A DNA stretch of 64,000 nucleotides from Hyphomicrobiales bacterium (GTDB lineage: Bacteria > Pseudomonadota > Alphaproteobacteria > Rhizobiales > HXMU1428-3), in the NCBI GenBank assembly GCA_021775425.1, contig JAJFHX010000006.1, positions 42,780 through 106,779 of the forward strand, written 5' to 3'. The translations under genes were made by a program, and so were the position numbers. Within the stretch, counting starts at the first letter, position 1, and each line of letters begins with the position of its first letter. Below the pieces are notes generated by a model that saw only the letters and a list, made by a program, of their open reading frames with translations, ran no database searches and was not told where the DNA came from. Shown here in pieces: positions 50,831 through 59,983 of the stretch.

Positions 50831-52038
50831 AGTAATTCTCCGTCAATGAGGGCAGCGAGGCGATCAAGGTGAATGGCTGCGCCTATGGCCGGGACATTTT
50901 TGGGCATGCCTAATGAACCGAGCAGTCGGTCATATCGGCCGCCACCGGCGATGTGCCCTTCAGGGCCCATATTGTTTTTCTCAATCTGAAAAACGAAGCC
51001 GGTGTAATATTCCATGTTTCGTCCGAACTCGGCAGTAAACTCTGCATTTGTTAAATCTATGCCGGCTTTGTCGAGCAGTTCGATGCGTTTCTGATACCGC
51101 TCTAATGCTGTTGAAATATCCAGCCCGGCGGTATCTGCCAAATCCTGCAAACAGGCGCCAACGGCTTTTGGCGGCGCTGAAATTTCAAGATAACGGCGGA
51201 TGATCTCGCCTTTGTCTTTTTCTAACGGATCAGAAATAAGATCCGTTGCTTTGGTAATCAGCTGATTGGTAATTTCTGTCAAGGTGCGGACACCGATGAC
51301 TGGAATACCGCGCTCGGCGAGATATTCACCGACGTGTTGTTCCGCATCTTTGCCGGATTCATCAGTGATTTTTCGCAGCAGATTGCGTAGCTCTATTTCA
51401 TATTCAAGATTGTGAGGTTCTGTTAAATCCAGCAGAATGTTATGGAACTCTTCATGGCGCCAGAAATTTTCCGATAATCTTTTGCGCCAGCGCTCTGGCA
51501 TTTCGATGGCTTCAAGCAGGGCGTAGAATAAACCCAGATCACCAAGACGAATGCTGATATCTGTTGTGCCGACTTCTTTTAAGGCCTCTAAGGTGAGGGA
51601 GAGCACTTCGGCTTCTGATTTTTGGCGCTCTTCCTTGCCGAAAATTTCGATGCCAGCCTGTTTGAACTCTCTTGCATTACCCTGACCTGGCACATGATCT
51701 TCAATGTTGCCTGTACCGGCAAAGGGGTAACGGAATGTCGGGCCGGAATAATAATAGCGGGCTTTTTCAGCCTGTTCATGGCAGCGCTCAATATAAACTC
51801 TTGCTGCAGGGACAGTCAGGTCCGGGCGCAGGCACATTTCATTGCCGTCAATATCAGTAAACACATAGGTCCGCCCGCGAATGGCTTCACCTACCTGCTG
51901 AAGATAGACATCAGCCGGTTGGATGATGGCAGGTTCGATATGCTCAAAGCCGGCTTTTTTAAAGCGGCCGGTGATTTTCTCTTCAATCGATTTCATGACG
52001 CTCAGATCAGGAACTGAACTTGCTGACATATCATTCAT
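50827..52038 (-). CDS. hisZ: ATP phosphoribosyltransferase regulatory subunit
   Basis: HisZ is a histidyl-tRNA synthetase paralogue that forms the active complex with short HisG. The 403-residue product keeps class II synthetase folds (LRPDLTVPAARVYIE, GPTFRYPF, GGGRYDRLLG) but lacks the anticodon-binding domain present in HisS. ATG 52038 overlaps the hisS stop as ATGA. A frame start at 52155 would add 39 residues inside hisS and is rejected. Confidence 0.94.
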   Translation of the reverse strand: MNDMSASSVPDLSVMKSIEEKITGRFKKAGFEHIEPAIIQPADVYLQQVGEAIRGRTYVFTDIDGNEMCLRPDLTVPAARVYIERCHEQAEKARYYYSGPTFRYPFAGTGNIEDHVPGQGNAREFKQAGIEIFGKEERQKSEAEVLSLTLEALKEVGTTDISIRLGDLGLFYALLEAIEMPERWRKRLSENFWRHEEFHNILLDLTEPHNLEYEIELRNLLRKITDESGKDAEQHVGEYLAERGIPVIGVRTLTEITNQLITKATDLISDPLEKDKGEIIRRYLEISAPPKAVGACLQDLADTAGLDISTALERYQKRIELLDKAGIDLTNAEFTAEFGRNMEYYTGFVFQIEKNNMGPEGHIAGGGRYDRLLGSLGMPKNVPAIGAAIHLDRLAALIDGELL

Positions 52039-53564
52039 GACTTGTCTGCCTCTTTCTGGCTGGCTACGCCCGAATTTGTGGCCAGCATTTCCTTCACGGC
52101 TGCAACCAGATCTGCATGTGGCACTGTTTTCTGCGCCACTTTTGCTTCGCGCCATTCTTTATTATCTTCGATCTCTTTTGAAAGTTCAGAGCCTTCATCC
52201 ATATCCTTGATGGTAATCTCTCCTTTGGTGCGTTCATCCTCGCCTTCTATTACGACGAGGGAAGCAGCTCTTTTATCTGCATATTTGAGCTGGGCGCGCA
52301 TGCCAGAAGTACCGAGATAAAGTTCTGATTTGATGCCAGCACCGCGCAATTGCTGCACCATGGCCTGATAGCGCCCCTTTTGATCCTGGTCCATCACCAG
52401 GACGACAACCGGGGCATTCAGCTTTGCCTGCTCGAGTTTGCCTAAGGCTTCAAGGGCGGCATAAGCGCGTGAGACACCGATGGAAAATCCTGTTGCCGGC
52501 ACTTTTGCGCCGCGGAAACGGGCCACGAGGCCATCATACCTTCCGCCGCCGCCAAGGGAGCCGAAGCGAACCAGCTGGTCGTCTTCGTTTTTATGTTCAA
52601 AGGTCAGTTCCGCTTCCATCACCGGGCCAGTGTAATAATCAAGCCCTCTGACGATGGTCGGGTCAAAACGAACTCTGTCAGCCTGAAAACCACCTGCTGT
52701 TAAGAGCTCATCTATGTCTCTTAGTTCTTTTAAGCCTTCGCGGCCGATTTCACTATTGGCGACCAGTTCTTCAAGGCCGCCCAGAACATCGCCGCGTTCT
52801 GCTGAGCCGGTTGCGAGATAGCTGATGATCTGGTCGATCTGGCCTGGGGTCAGTTCGGCGCCTTTGGTAAAATCACCTGAGTCATCTTTGCGGCCTTCGC
52901 CCAGCAATTGCCTGACAGCTTCTGTGCCGAGACGTTCTAATTTATCTATGGCGCGAAGGACGGTGAGGCGCTGAAGTTCGTTTTCTTCAGCTGATGGGTT
53001 GATGCCTGCGCTTTCGAGGACACCATCGAGAATTTTGCGGTTGTTCATAACGATCTGATAGTCGCCGCGTTTTAAGCCGAGGTTTTCGAGACTGTCTGCG
53101 CCGAGCATCGCCAGTTCTGCGTCTGCTGCGACACTGTCTGCGCCGACGCTATCTGCGTCAAACTGGGTGAACTGGCGAAAACGGCCAGGCCCTGGTTTTT
53201 CATTGCGCCAGACGGAGCCTGTCTGATAGCGGCGAAACGGTTTCGGCAACTGATCATAATTTGCAGCAACAAACCGGGCAAGCGGGGCTGTCAGGTCATA
53301 TCGCAGAGAAACCCAGTCTCCATCTTCGTCTTCTTCAAAGGAAAAGACACCAGCGTTTGGCCGGTCCTGATCAGGCAGGAATTTGCCTAAGCAGTCTGAA
53401 TATTCAAAGGCGGGAGTTTCAAGTGCTTCAAACCCATAGAGCTCGTAGGTCTCTTTCAGTTTTTCAAGCATGTTATTTATCGCGCCTATTTCATCTGCGC
53501 GGATGTCCCGCATGCCTTTGGGAAGGCGCGGCTTTGGACGAAAGGTTTTTTGCTTCTTTGCCAT
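52035..53564 (-). CDS. hisS: Histidyl-tRNA synthetase
   Basis: This class II aminoacyl-tRNA synthetase charges tRNA-His. The 509-residue product has motif 1 near LPKGMRDIRADE, motif 2 with PFRRYQTGSVWRNEKPGPGRFRQF shown only in part, the His-specific RGLDYYTGPVMEAE, motif 3 GFSIGVSR and a C-terminal anticodon-binding domain beginning VVVLVMDQDQ. It is longer than E. coli HisS, as in other Alphaproteobacteria. It is the first gene of the hisS-hisZ-hisG set. Confidence 0.96.
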   Translation of the reverse strand: MAKKQKTFRPKPRLPKGMRDIRADEIGAINNMLEKLKETYELYGFEALETPAFEYSDCLGKFLPDQDRPNAGVFSFEEDEDGDWVSLRYDLTAPLARFVAANYDQLPKPFRRYQTGSVWRNEKPGPGRFRQFTQFDADSVGADSVAADAELAMLGADSLENLGLKRGDYQIVMNNRKILDGVLESAGINPSAEENELQRLTVLRAIDKLERLGTEAVRQLLGEGRKDDSGDFTKGAELTPGQIDQIISYLATGSAERGDVLGGLEELVANSEIGREGLKELRDIDELLTAGGFQADRVRFDPTIVRGLDYYTGPVMEAELTFEHKNEDDQLVRFGSLGGGGRYDGLVARFRGAKVPATGFSIGVSRAYAALEALGKLEQAKLNAPVVVLVMDQDQKGRYQAMVQQLRGAGIKSELYLGTSGMRAQLKYADKRAASLVVIEGEDERTKGEITIKDMDEGSELSKEIEDNKEWREAKVAQKTVPHADLVAAVKEMLATNSGVASQKEADKS

Positions 53565-53803
53565 TACTGACTTTTCTACATTTATGGTTGAACGCGGTTC
53601 TACCTGATCCGCTGATCCGGAGCAAGTGTTTAAGGCTTAATTTGCGGCTATTGGTCTTCAAATGCTGGTTATTAAGGTTGCCCTTAAAGGTCTAATTTCG
53701 TTGTTATGGTCTGTTTGGCCTGGGCTGGAAATATTTCTGATTTTCTGGTTTGCTGACATGAAGGTAAAGGTCTGAAATTAAAGCTCTTAATTTAATACAT
53801 CGC

Positions 53804-54622
53804 TTAGTCATGCATGTCTGCCAGGAGTTCGGCGATGTGACAAACCTGAATGAGAGGCGGGCTTTTGCTGTTTTCGGCTGCGTGCCCCTGCTCTTTATCT
53901 GAGTTTGCAAGTTCTGAGTTAGCCAGTGCTGAGTTTTCCTGATGTTGCTGTTCAAGCTTGCCTTTGATGTTCATCAGGCAGCCGAGATCAACGCCGGTTA
54001 ACAGGTCAATATTGGCCTGTTTAATGTTGCGGGTTTTGGTCTCAACCATGGCGTTGGAGATTTCATCAAACTTGACTGAAAACAAGCCGCCAAAACCGCA
54101 GCATTCTTCATTGCCGGCGATTTCAATCAGCTCTGCGCCTTTGATGGTGCTGAGCAGCTCACGGGGGCCTTTGACCTTCATTTCACGCAAGGCTGAGCAG
54201 CTTTCATGAAAACCGATGCGGCCAGCAAAGGTTGCGTCCGTCTGTTTCATGCCGGCGACGTTATAGAGAAATGAGATAAGCTCATGGGTACGTTCACTGA
54301 TTGATCTGGCTTTTTCAGCCCAGATTTCATCTCCTTCGAACAGGCCCGGGTAGTGATATTTGATCATCCCGGCACAGGAAGCGGAAGGGACGATGACATA
54401 GTCAAGATGTTCAAAGGCGGCAATGGTTGCTTTGGCTATGTCGATCGCCTCGCTGCGCTTGCCGCTGTTATAAGCAGGCTGGGCGCAGCAGCTTTGTTCA
54501 GGAATGGTGACATTGCAGCCGTTTTTCTCCAGAAGGTGAACGGCGGCATGGCCGATATTCGGGCGGGTAAAATCGGCGAGGCAGGTGATAAAAAAACCGA
54601 CATTGAATTGTTTATTGTTCAT
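53804..54622 (-). CDS. LutA-like Fe-S oxidoreductase subunit, solitary
   Basis: This 272-residue protein carries two CCG-type cysteine motifs: QSCCAQPAYNSGKRS with PSASCAGMIKYHYPG, and FHESCSALREMK with ECCGFGGLFSVKF. This is the pattern of LutA/YkgE, one of three subunits for L-lactate oxidation. LutB and LutC are absent beside it, so either they lie elsewhere or it works with another dehydrogenase. The C-terminal region has an in-frame 15-bp repeat that codes ALANSELANSD. glcDEF lies about 2.7 kb away. Confidence 0.85.
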   Translation of the reverse strand: MNNKQFNVGFFITCLADFTRPNIGHAAVHLLEKNGCNVTIPEQSCCAQPAYNSGKRSEAIDIAKATIAAFEHLDYVIVPSASCAGMIKYHYPGLFEGDEIWAEKARSISERTHELISFLYNVAGMKQTDATFAGRIGFHESCSALREMKVKGPRELLSTIKGAELIEIAGNEECCGFGGLFSVKFDEISNAMVETKTRNIKQANIDLLTGVDLGCLMNIKGKLEQQHQENSALANSELANSDKEQGHAAENSKSPPLIQVCHIAELLADMHD

Positions 54623-54837
54623 TTGAAGCCATTATTGAGTGTGTTTAAAAAACGATACTTTTGTTTGTTGCTGAGTGGCGACATATTGGCATGGTGATCA
54701 AACATAAGGATCAGTTTATAGATATTGTTATGATACGGTATTCTGACCCGACGGGCCATCATTTGCAGCAGCTATTCATTTTATGTTGTGGGTTGGTGAT
54801 TTGTTTTACATGAGATTTCTTGAATTGGGTATCTTAA

Positions 54838-56172
54838 ATGGACGATGAAAAAAATGCAAAGGGAGAGCATAGCGCGCTTCTGATGCCGCAATTTGAAGAA
54901 TTTGAGCAGCGGGCAGAAATTCTCGGCGAATTACATGCGCGGCCATTTGAGAAGATTTCTCAACCCCGACGGGTTTTCCTGTTGGCATTTCTAACTGACA
55001 AGGAAGACGAACAATCTGAGCGCGAGATGGTCAATGCGCTGTGCGCAGCGCAAGGCATGGCACCACCGGCTGAGCTTTCCAACTATCATTCGATGTCGAT
55101 CGGGCAATGGAATTTCAGATGGGAGCGACATAATGAATTTACTGCTTATCGCTGGGATACTGAAGATAAGGAAACTGATGAAGGGTTTGATTTTTCAGCT
55201 GATTATGGGGCGCGTCTGTTATCTGAACTCAATTTTCAACCGCCGGGAAAACTGATCGTTGCTACGCAAATCCGGCTGACACAATTCAAGCGCTCGCCCG
55301 AAGAGTATGAAAGTTTTTTTAACCCCAATAGTTTTTGCATGATCGAAACCGACCATGGCAAAGGTCGTGTTGCAACGGATTTTCAGGTGGACACGATGGG
55401 GTTCACCCGGTTTGTTATTGAAGACCATGGCATGAGCGAATACCGCGCTGGCGCACTGGTGCAGCGGGTGCTTGAAGTTGAGACATACCGCACGCTGGCA
55501 CTGCTGGGGCTTCCAGTTGCTAAAAAGGCGATGCCGGTTGTGAATATGGCGCAAGACGGGCTTGCTCAGTTAACTGCTGAAATTGCGCAAGCGCAAAGCA
55601 TTGAAGACAATCACAGATTGCTCAACAAGATGACTGACCTTGCCGCAAAGCTTGAAGCACAGGCAGCGGCGACTTCTTTCCGTTTTGCGGCTTCGCTGGC
55701 CTATCATGATATTGTTATGTCCCGACTTGGGGTGATGAACGAAACGCCGATTGAAGGGGCGCGGCGGTTTTCTTCCTTTTTCAGGCGCAGGCTTGACCCG
55801 GCCATTTCAACCTGCCGGATGGTTGAAGAGCGACAAACTTCCCTATCGCGCAAGCTGATGCGAACGGCAGAATTATTGCGCACGCGGATACAATTTGAGT
55901 TGGAGCAGCAAAACCGGGATCTGCTAGATTCAATGAACCGGCGCGCCCGTTTGCAACTTCGCTTGCAACGGACTGTTGAAGGGTTATCTGTTGCGGCGGT
56001 GAGTTATTATATTGTCGGGCTGATCAAATATATGATTGAGGGGCTTGATAAATCAGGGCTGATATTTGGCCTTAGCCCGACTTTACTGACGGCCCTTTCC
56101 GTGCCGTTTGTGCTGTTGTTTATGTGGCTGATCACAAGACGGATACACAGAAAATTCACAGAGTCGGAATGA
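54838..56172 (+). CDS. DUF3422 family membrane protein
   Basis: This 444-residue protein matches the DUF3422 family: an N-terminal GELHARPFEKISQPRRVFLLAF, a long helical middle rich in Gln, Glu and Arg, and two C-terminal membrane helices at about 378-398 and 415-435. It resembles a coiled-coil protein anchored to the inner membrane at its C-terminus, somewhat like Mg-transporter or division-associated proteins, but no function is established. It is divergent from the LutA-like gene. Confidence 0.85.
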   Translation: MDDEKNAKGEHSALLMPQFEEFEQRAEILGELHARPFEKISQPRRVFLLAFLTDKEDEQSEREMVNALCAAQGMAPPAELSNYHSMSIGQWNFRWERHNEFTAYRWDTEDKETDEGFDFSADYGARLLSELNFQPPGKLIVATQIRLTQFKRSPEEYESFFNPNSFCMIETDHGKGRVATDFQVDTMGFTRFVIEDHGMSEYRAGALVQRVLEVETYRTLALLGLPVAKKAMPVVNMAQDGLAQLTAEIAQAQSIEDNHRLLNKMTDLAAKLEAQAAATSFRFAASLAYHDIVMSRLGVMNETPIEGARRFSSFFRRRLDPAISTCRMVEERQTSLSRKLMRTAELLRTRIQFELEQQNRDLLDSMNRRARLQLRLQRTVEGLSVAAVSYYIVGLIKYMIEGLDKSGLIFGLSPTLLTALSVPFVLLFMWLITRRIHRKFTESE

Positions 56173-56193
56173 ACCACCGATTGCAGGAGCGCA

Positions 56194-56223
56194 ATAAAGG
56201 GAGCCTTGCCAGGCTCCCTTTAT
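56194..56223. terminator. Bidirectional terminator between DUF3422 gene and cytochrome gene
   Basis: A perfect 12-bp stem, ATAAAGGGAGCC (56194-56205) with GGCTCCCTTTAT (56212-56223), has a 6-nt loop and lies between convergent genes. Confidence 0.9.
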
Positions 56224-56271
56224 CAATTCATGCATATTTTTGAGTTGAACTCTTAACAGCTGTTCAGCAGC

Positions 56272-56664
56272 TTATTTTTCAAGCGATTTGAAATAAGCCA
56301 GGATTGCTTTCTGGTCTTTTTCTTTGCGAAGGCCAGGAAATGCCATTTTTGTGCCCGGCATGAAGTCTCTTGGTTTTTTGAGGAATGCTGTCAGATTTGC
56401 TTCATCCCATACCAGGCCTTCAGCGGCTTTTGCTTTTAAAGCATCTGAATAAGCAAAACCATCACTTGCGCCTAATTTACGACCGATCAGCCCATTTAAT
56501 TGGGGACCGACTTTGTTTTTAGCGTCTGGGCCAACGGCGTGGCAGGCTTTACATTTTTTAAAAACTTTCGCGCCTTTTTTGATCAGTTTATCATCGGCAT
56601 GCGCTGTGCCCGCAACTGAAACAGCTAAGATGGCTGCGCCCAAGATGGCTGTGATTTTGCTCAT
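56272..56664 (-). CDS. Class I cytochrome c, periplasmic
   Basis: This 130-residue protein has a signal peptide ending near VAGTAHA and one haem-binding motif, CKACH, with the axial Met in the later MPGTKMAF segment. The middle part VGPQLNGLIGRK is typical of cytochrome c2 and c-550. It probably shuttles electrons between the bc1 complex and an oxidase or another acceptor. It stands alone on its strand. Confidence 0.9.
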   Translation of the reverse strand: MSKITAILGAAILAVSVAGTAHADDKLIKKGAKVFKKCKACHAVGPDAKNKVGPQLNGLIGRKLGASDGFAYSDALKAKAAEGLVWDEANLTAFLKKPRDFMPGTKMAFPGLRKEKDQKAILAYFKSLEK

Positions 56665-57286
56665 GATTTCTCCCTTTTGATGGAATGTCCTCTGTTGGTG
56701 TTCCTACTATCGGAACATACCAGCCTGAGGCTTTCCCTTTTTTATACACCTTAAAAATTGTTGTCTTCTAAGATTGAAACAAAATTCAAGATGGTGAAAC
56801 AGCTTTGTCTAAATAGATTTTCTCTATTTACACCTCTCACCCGAACATTAAAAGAAGAAATTAAAGCAATTCTTTGAATTCAATTAATTTTATTGTCCTA
56901 TTGGCCGATTTTTCAATCAAACCAGACCACCCAGTTCCGTATTTGTCGCATTGCAAGTGATGAAAATTTTATGCAGATTTGTTGGCTGAAAGCTGATTGC
57001 CCGCTAAATTTTACAGATCAAGAATTCCACATACCGGGATGCAATGCTGTTTTTAGACAAAATGGGTTTTCTTTTTTCTACAATAACTTAATGACAGGCG
57101 CTTGTTCAGGCTCACAATAATATGTTATTGATATATTAGCTTAATGTTTTATGATCAACGGCCAGAATGTGTTGATTGATTTGCACCTTTTAATGATACA
57201 CTTTACTCTGAAGAGGCGATCATGATGACTGCGATTGCCGACATGAGAGGGTGACTTTTTGTCACATTAGCGATTGAAGGTTTTGA
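56665..57286. other. Gap between cytochrome gene and glcD
   Basis: This 622-base AT-rich gap contains no supported gene. A 75-codon frame from TTG 56893 lacks a ribosome binding site and a recognisable product. Near the glcD start, GTGAC (57251-57255) and GTCAC (57261-57265) form a 5-bp inverted repeat around TTTTT, a possible operator. No glcC-type regulator gene is present. Confidence 0.55.
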
Positions 57287-58759
57287 ATGGGGATTTTTAG
57301 TAAATTACAGGACAAAATTAAGTCAGCTGTGCCACGGTCAGTGATCCGCGATCTTTCTGAACTGCTGAGTGAAGATCAGATTGTGCTCGACCAGAGTGGT
57401 CTCAAGGCCTATGAAACGGATGCGCTGACCGCCATTAAAGTTATCCCCTTTGTTGTGGTGATGCCGCATACCACCGAAGAGGTGGCTGCGATTGCCGCCA
57501 TTTCCCATAAATACAGTATTCCTCTGGTGCCGCGCGGTGCGGGGACATCTCTTGCGGGCGGCGCAATCCCACTTTCAAATGCGATTGTGATCTGCCTTTC
57601 GAGAATGAATAGGATTCTTGATATTGACCTCACGAACAGAACAGCCACAGTGCAGGCGGGGGTGACGAACCTTGCGATCAGCGCGGCTGTTGACAGGGAT
57701 GGTTTTTTCTATGCACCGGACCCATCCAGCCAGCTTTCCTGTACCATTGCCGGGAATATTGCGATGAATTCGGGTGGGGCGCACTGCCTTAAATATGGAG
57801 TGACAACGCATAACCTGCTTGGTGTGAAGATGGTGACGGCTGAGGGTGAAGTGCTTGACTTTGGCGGTCCTTATTACGACCCGGCGGGCTATGATTTTCT
57901 CAGTATCATCACGGGTTCTGAAGGTGGGCTTGGTATTGTCACGGAAGCAACAGTGATGCTGCGCCCGAAACCTGAAGGGGCACGGCCGTTGTTGCTCGGC
58001 TTTGATACACATGATGCAGCTGGTGATTGTGTGGCGGCGATTATTGCCGCGGGGCATTTACCGGTTGCGATTGAGTTTATGGATAAACCGGCCATTCACA
58101 GCTGTGAAAAACATGCGAATGCCGGATATCCGCTTGATGTCGAGGCCTTATTGATTATTGAAGTTGAAGGGTCTGAAGAAGAGATTGATGTGGGCATTCA
58201 GCAAATTCTTCGCATCGCCTCACAGTTCAACCCTTCGCATAAACGTGTGGCGCAGACGAAAGAAGAGGCAGCCGCGATCTGGCTTGGCCGGAAATCTGCT
58301 TTTGGCGCACTTGGCAGGATATCTGAATATCTCTGTATGGATGGGGTTATACCGCTTTCAAAACTATCGCATGTGCTGGCTAAAATTACCGAGATCTGCA
58401 AGTCCTATAAATTTGATGTGGCGAATATCTTCCATGCAGGAGACGGAAACCTGCATCCGTTGATTATGTATGATGCCAATAGACCGGGTGAATTTGAACG
58501 AGTTGAAAAATGCGGTGCTGAAATACTTGAGCTTTGTGTTCTGGCCGGTGGCTGCATAACGGGTGAGCATGGCGTTGGTGTTGAAAAACGAGAATTGATG
58601 GGCTTGCAGTTTGATGAAACGGACCTTTATAACCAGATGCGCATCAAGCTGATTTTTGACCCGAACTGGGATTTGAATCCTGATAAGGTTTTTCCTCTTG
58701 AGATTGCTGAGAAATTCAGGGAGGAAGAAATGATTAAGCCTCAGGGAGACAATCAATAA
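57287..58759 (+). CDS. glcD: Glycolate oxidase, FAD-linked subunit GlcD
   Basis: GlcD is the large FAD subunit that oxidises glycolate (or D-lactate) to glyoxylate. The 490-residue product has the FAD-binding part with PLVPRGAGTSLAGGAIP, TIAGNIAMNSGGAHCLKYG, and the C-terminal catalytic part with IFHAGDGNLHP and the conserved GEHGVGVEKREL. ATG 57287 has GAAGG upstream. The stop is directly followed by the glcE start, so the three subunits are coupled. Confidence 0.95.
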   Translation: MGIFSKLQDKIKSAVPRSVIRDLSELLSEDQIVLDQSGLKAYETDALTAIKVIPFVVVMPHTTEEVAAIAAISHKYSIPLVPRGAGTSLAGGAIPLSNAIVICLSRMNRILDIDLTNRTATVQAGVTNLAISAAVDRDGFFYAPDPSSQLSCTIAGNIAMNSGGAHCLKYGVTTHNLLGVKMVTAEGEVLDFGGPYYDPAGYDFLSIITGSEGGLGIVTEATVMLRPKPEGARPLLLGFDTHDAAGDCVAAIIAAGHLPVAIEFMDKPAIHSCEKHANAGYPLDVEALLIIEVEGSEEEIDVGIQQILRIASQFNPSHKRVAQTKEEAAAIWLGRKSAFGALGRISEYLCMDGVIPLSKLSHVLAKITEICKSYKFDVANIFHAGDGNLHPLIMYDANRPGEFERVEKCGAEILELCVLAGGCITGEHGVGVEKRELMGLQFDETDLYNQMRIKLIFDPNWDLNPDKVFPLEIAEKFREEEMIKPQGDNQ

Positions 58760-59980
58760 ATGCAGGATATGTTAACGCCACTTGTCGACCGGGATTTAAA
58801 AGACATGATCCAGGACGCAAGGGATAAGGGCTCGGCGCTTGAGATTCTAGGGCATGGAACCAAACGCTCTATCGGTCACTACAATGAAAAGAATGTACCG
58901 CTGAGCATGCGCCGGTTTAGTGAAATTACGTTTTATGAACCGAGTGAGCTGGTTATTTCCGCGCGGGCGGGTACGCCAATTGTTGAAATCGAGCGGGAGA
59001 TCAAAGGCTATAATCAGCATTTGCCGTTTGAATATCTCGATTTTTCCAGTTTATTTGATACAGAGCCTGGTTATGGAACCGTTGCTTCTTTGTTTGCGAC
59101 AAATTTTTCCGGCTCTCGTCGTTTATTAAAGGGAAGTGCGCGCGATCACCTGCTGGGCATAAAAGCGATTAATGGTCGGGGGGAGAATTTCAGTTCTGGC
59201 GGGCGTGTTATGAAGAATGTTGCCGGTCTGGACCTTGCCAAGCTGATGGCCAATAGCTGGGGCACGCTTGCGGTGATGACTGAAGTCACGATTAAACTGC
59301 TACCCAAACCGCCGACTGAATGCACTTTGTTTATGTATGGGCTTGAAGAAGATATTGCACTTGAGGCGCTGCGCTCAGCCGTTTCAACACCTTTTGAAGT
59401 TTCTGGTGCGGTGCATTTATGCCGGGACCATGCTCACCCCTGCCTTGAGGGGGTGACTTATGTCCGTGATAAAGCTGTGACCGCCATTCGGCTGGAAAAT
59501 ACGGCGAAATCCATTGCGTACCGTAGCGAGAAGATCAAAGATCTGCTTTCTGCATTTGGTGACATTTATTATATCGACGAACCTGAGAGCAAATTGTTCT
59601 GGCAGAATATGCGGCAATTGCAGTTTTTATCCGGGCGGGATGACGCGGTCTGGCGCATTTCGACTTCACCGCAGCGGGCCTATCAATCAGCACGGCAGAT
59701 TAAAAAACTGGTGGATAGCCAGGTCTCTTATGACTGGGGCGGAGGGTTGCTGTGGATTTCAACCCGAGGGGTGGCTGACATGGGGAGTAGCGACATTCGC
59801 CGGATTATTGCTCAGGCCGGTGGCCATGCCAGTCTTATCCATGCCGGTTCTGAAGCGAGCCAGATTGTCAGCCCGTTTCATCCGCTTGACCCCACTCATA
59901 TGAAGCTGACGAAAGCTCTGAAACAAATGTTTGACCCCGACAGTGTTTTGAACCCGGGCCGCATGTATAACGGAATATAA
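58760..59980 (+). CDS. glcE: Glycolate oxidase FAD-binding subunit GlcE
   Basis: GlcE is the second, smaller flavoprotein subunit. Its 406 residues include an FAD_binding_4 domain at the start (ELVISARAGTPIVEIE), the TVASLFATNFSGSRRL loop, GGRVMKNVAGLDLAKLMANS, and a C-terminal DSVLNPGRMY that matches the family end. It begins immediately after the glcD stop and ends 3 bases before glcF. Confidence 0.93.
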   Translation: MQDMLTPLVDRDLKDMIQDARDKGSALEILGHGTKRSIGHYNEKNVPLSMRRFSEITFYEPSELVISARAGTPIVEIEREIKGYNQHLPFEYLDFSSLFDTEPGYGTVASLFATNFSGSRRLLKGSARDHLLGIKAINGRGENFSSGGRVMKNVAGLDLAKLMANSWGTLAVMTEVTIKLLPKPPTECTLFMYGLEEDIALEALRSAVSTPFEVSGAVHLCRDHAHPCLEGVTYVRDKAVTAIRLENTAKSIAYRSEKIKDLLSAFGDIYYIDEPESKLFWQNMRQLQFLSGRDDAVWRISTSPQRAYQSARQIKKLVDSQVSYDWGGGLLWISTRGVADMGSSDIRRIIAQAGGHASLIHAGSEASQIVSPFHPLDPTHMKLTKALKQMFDPDSVLNPGRMYNGI

Positions 59981-59983
59981 TCT

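Noticed and set aside
53100..53170. Repeated ADSV-like residues in hisS as a repeat expansion
   Set aside because: The same motif is a conserved part of alphaproteobacterial HisS, so it is not a local insertion.
56893..57120. 75-codon frame in the gap before glcD
   Set aside because: It starts at TTG without a ribosome binding site, in AT-rich DNA, and the product shows no domain.
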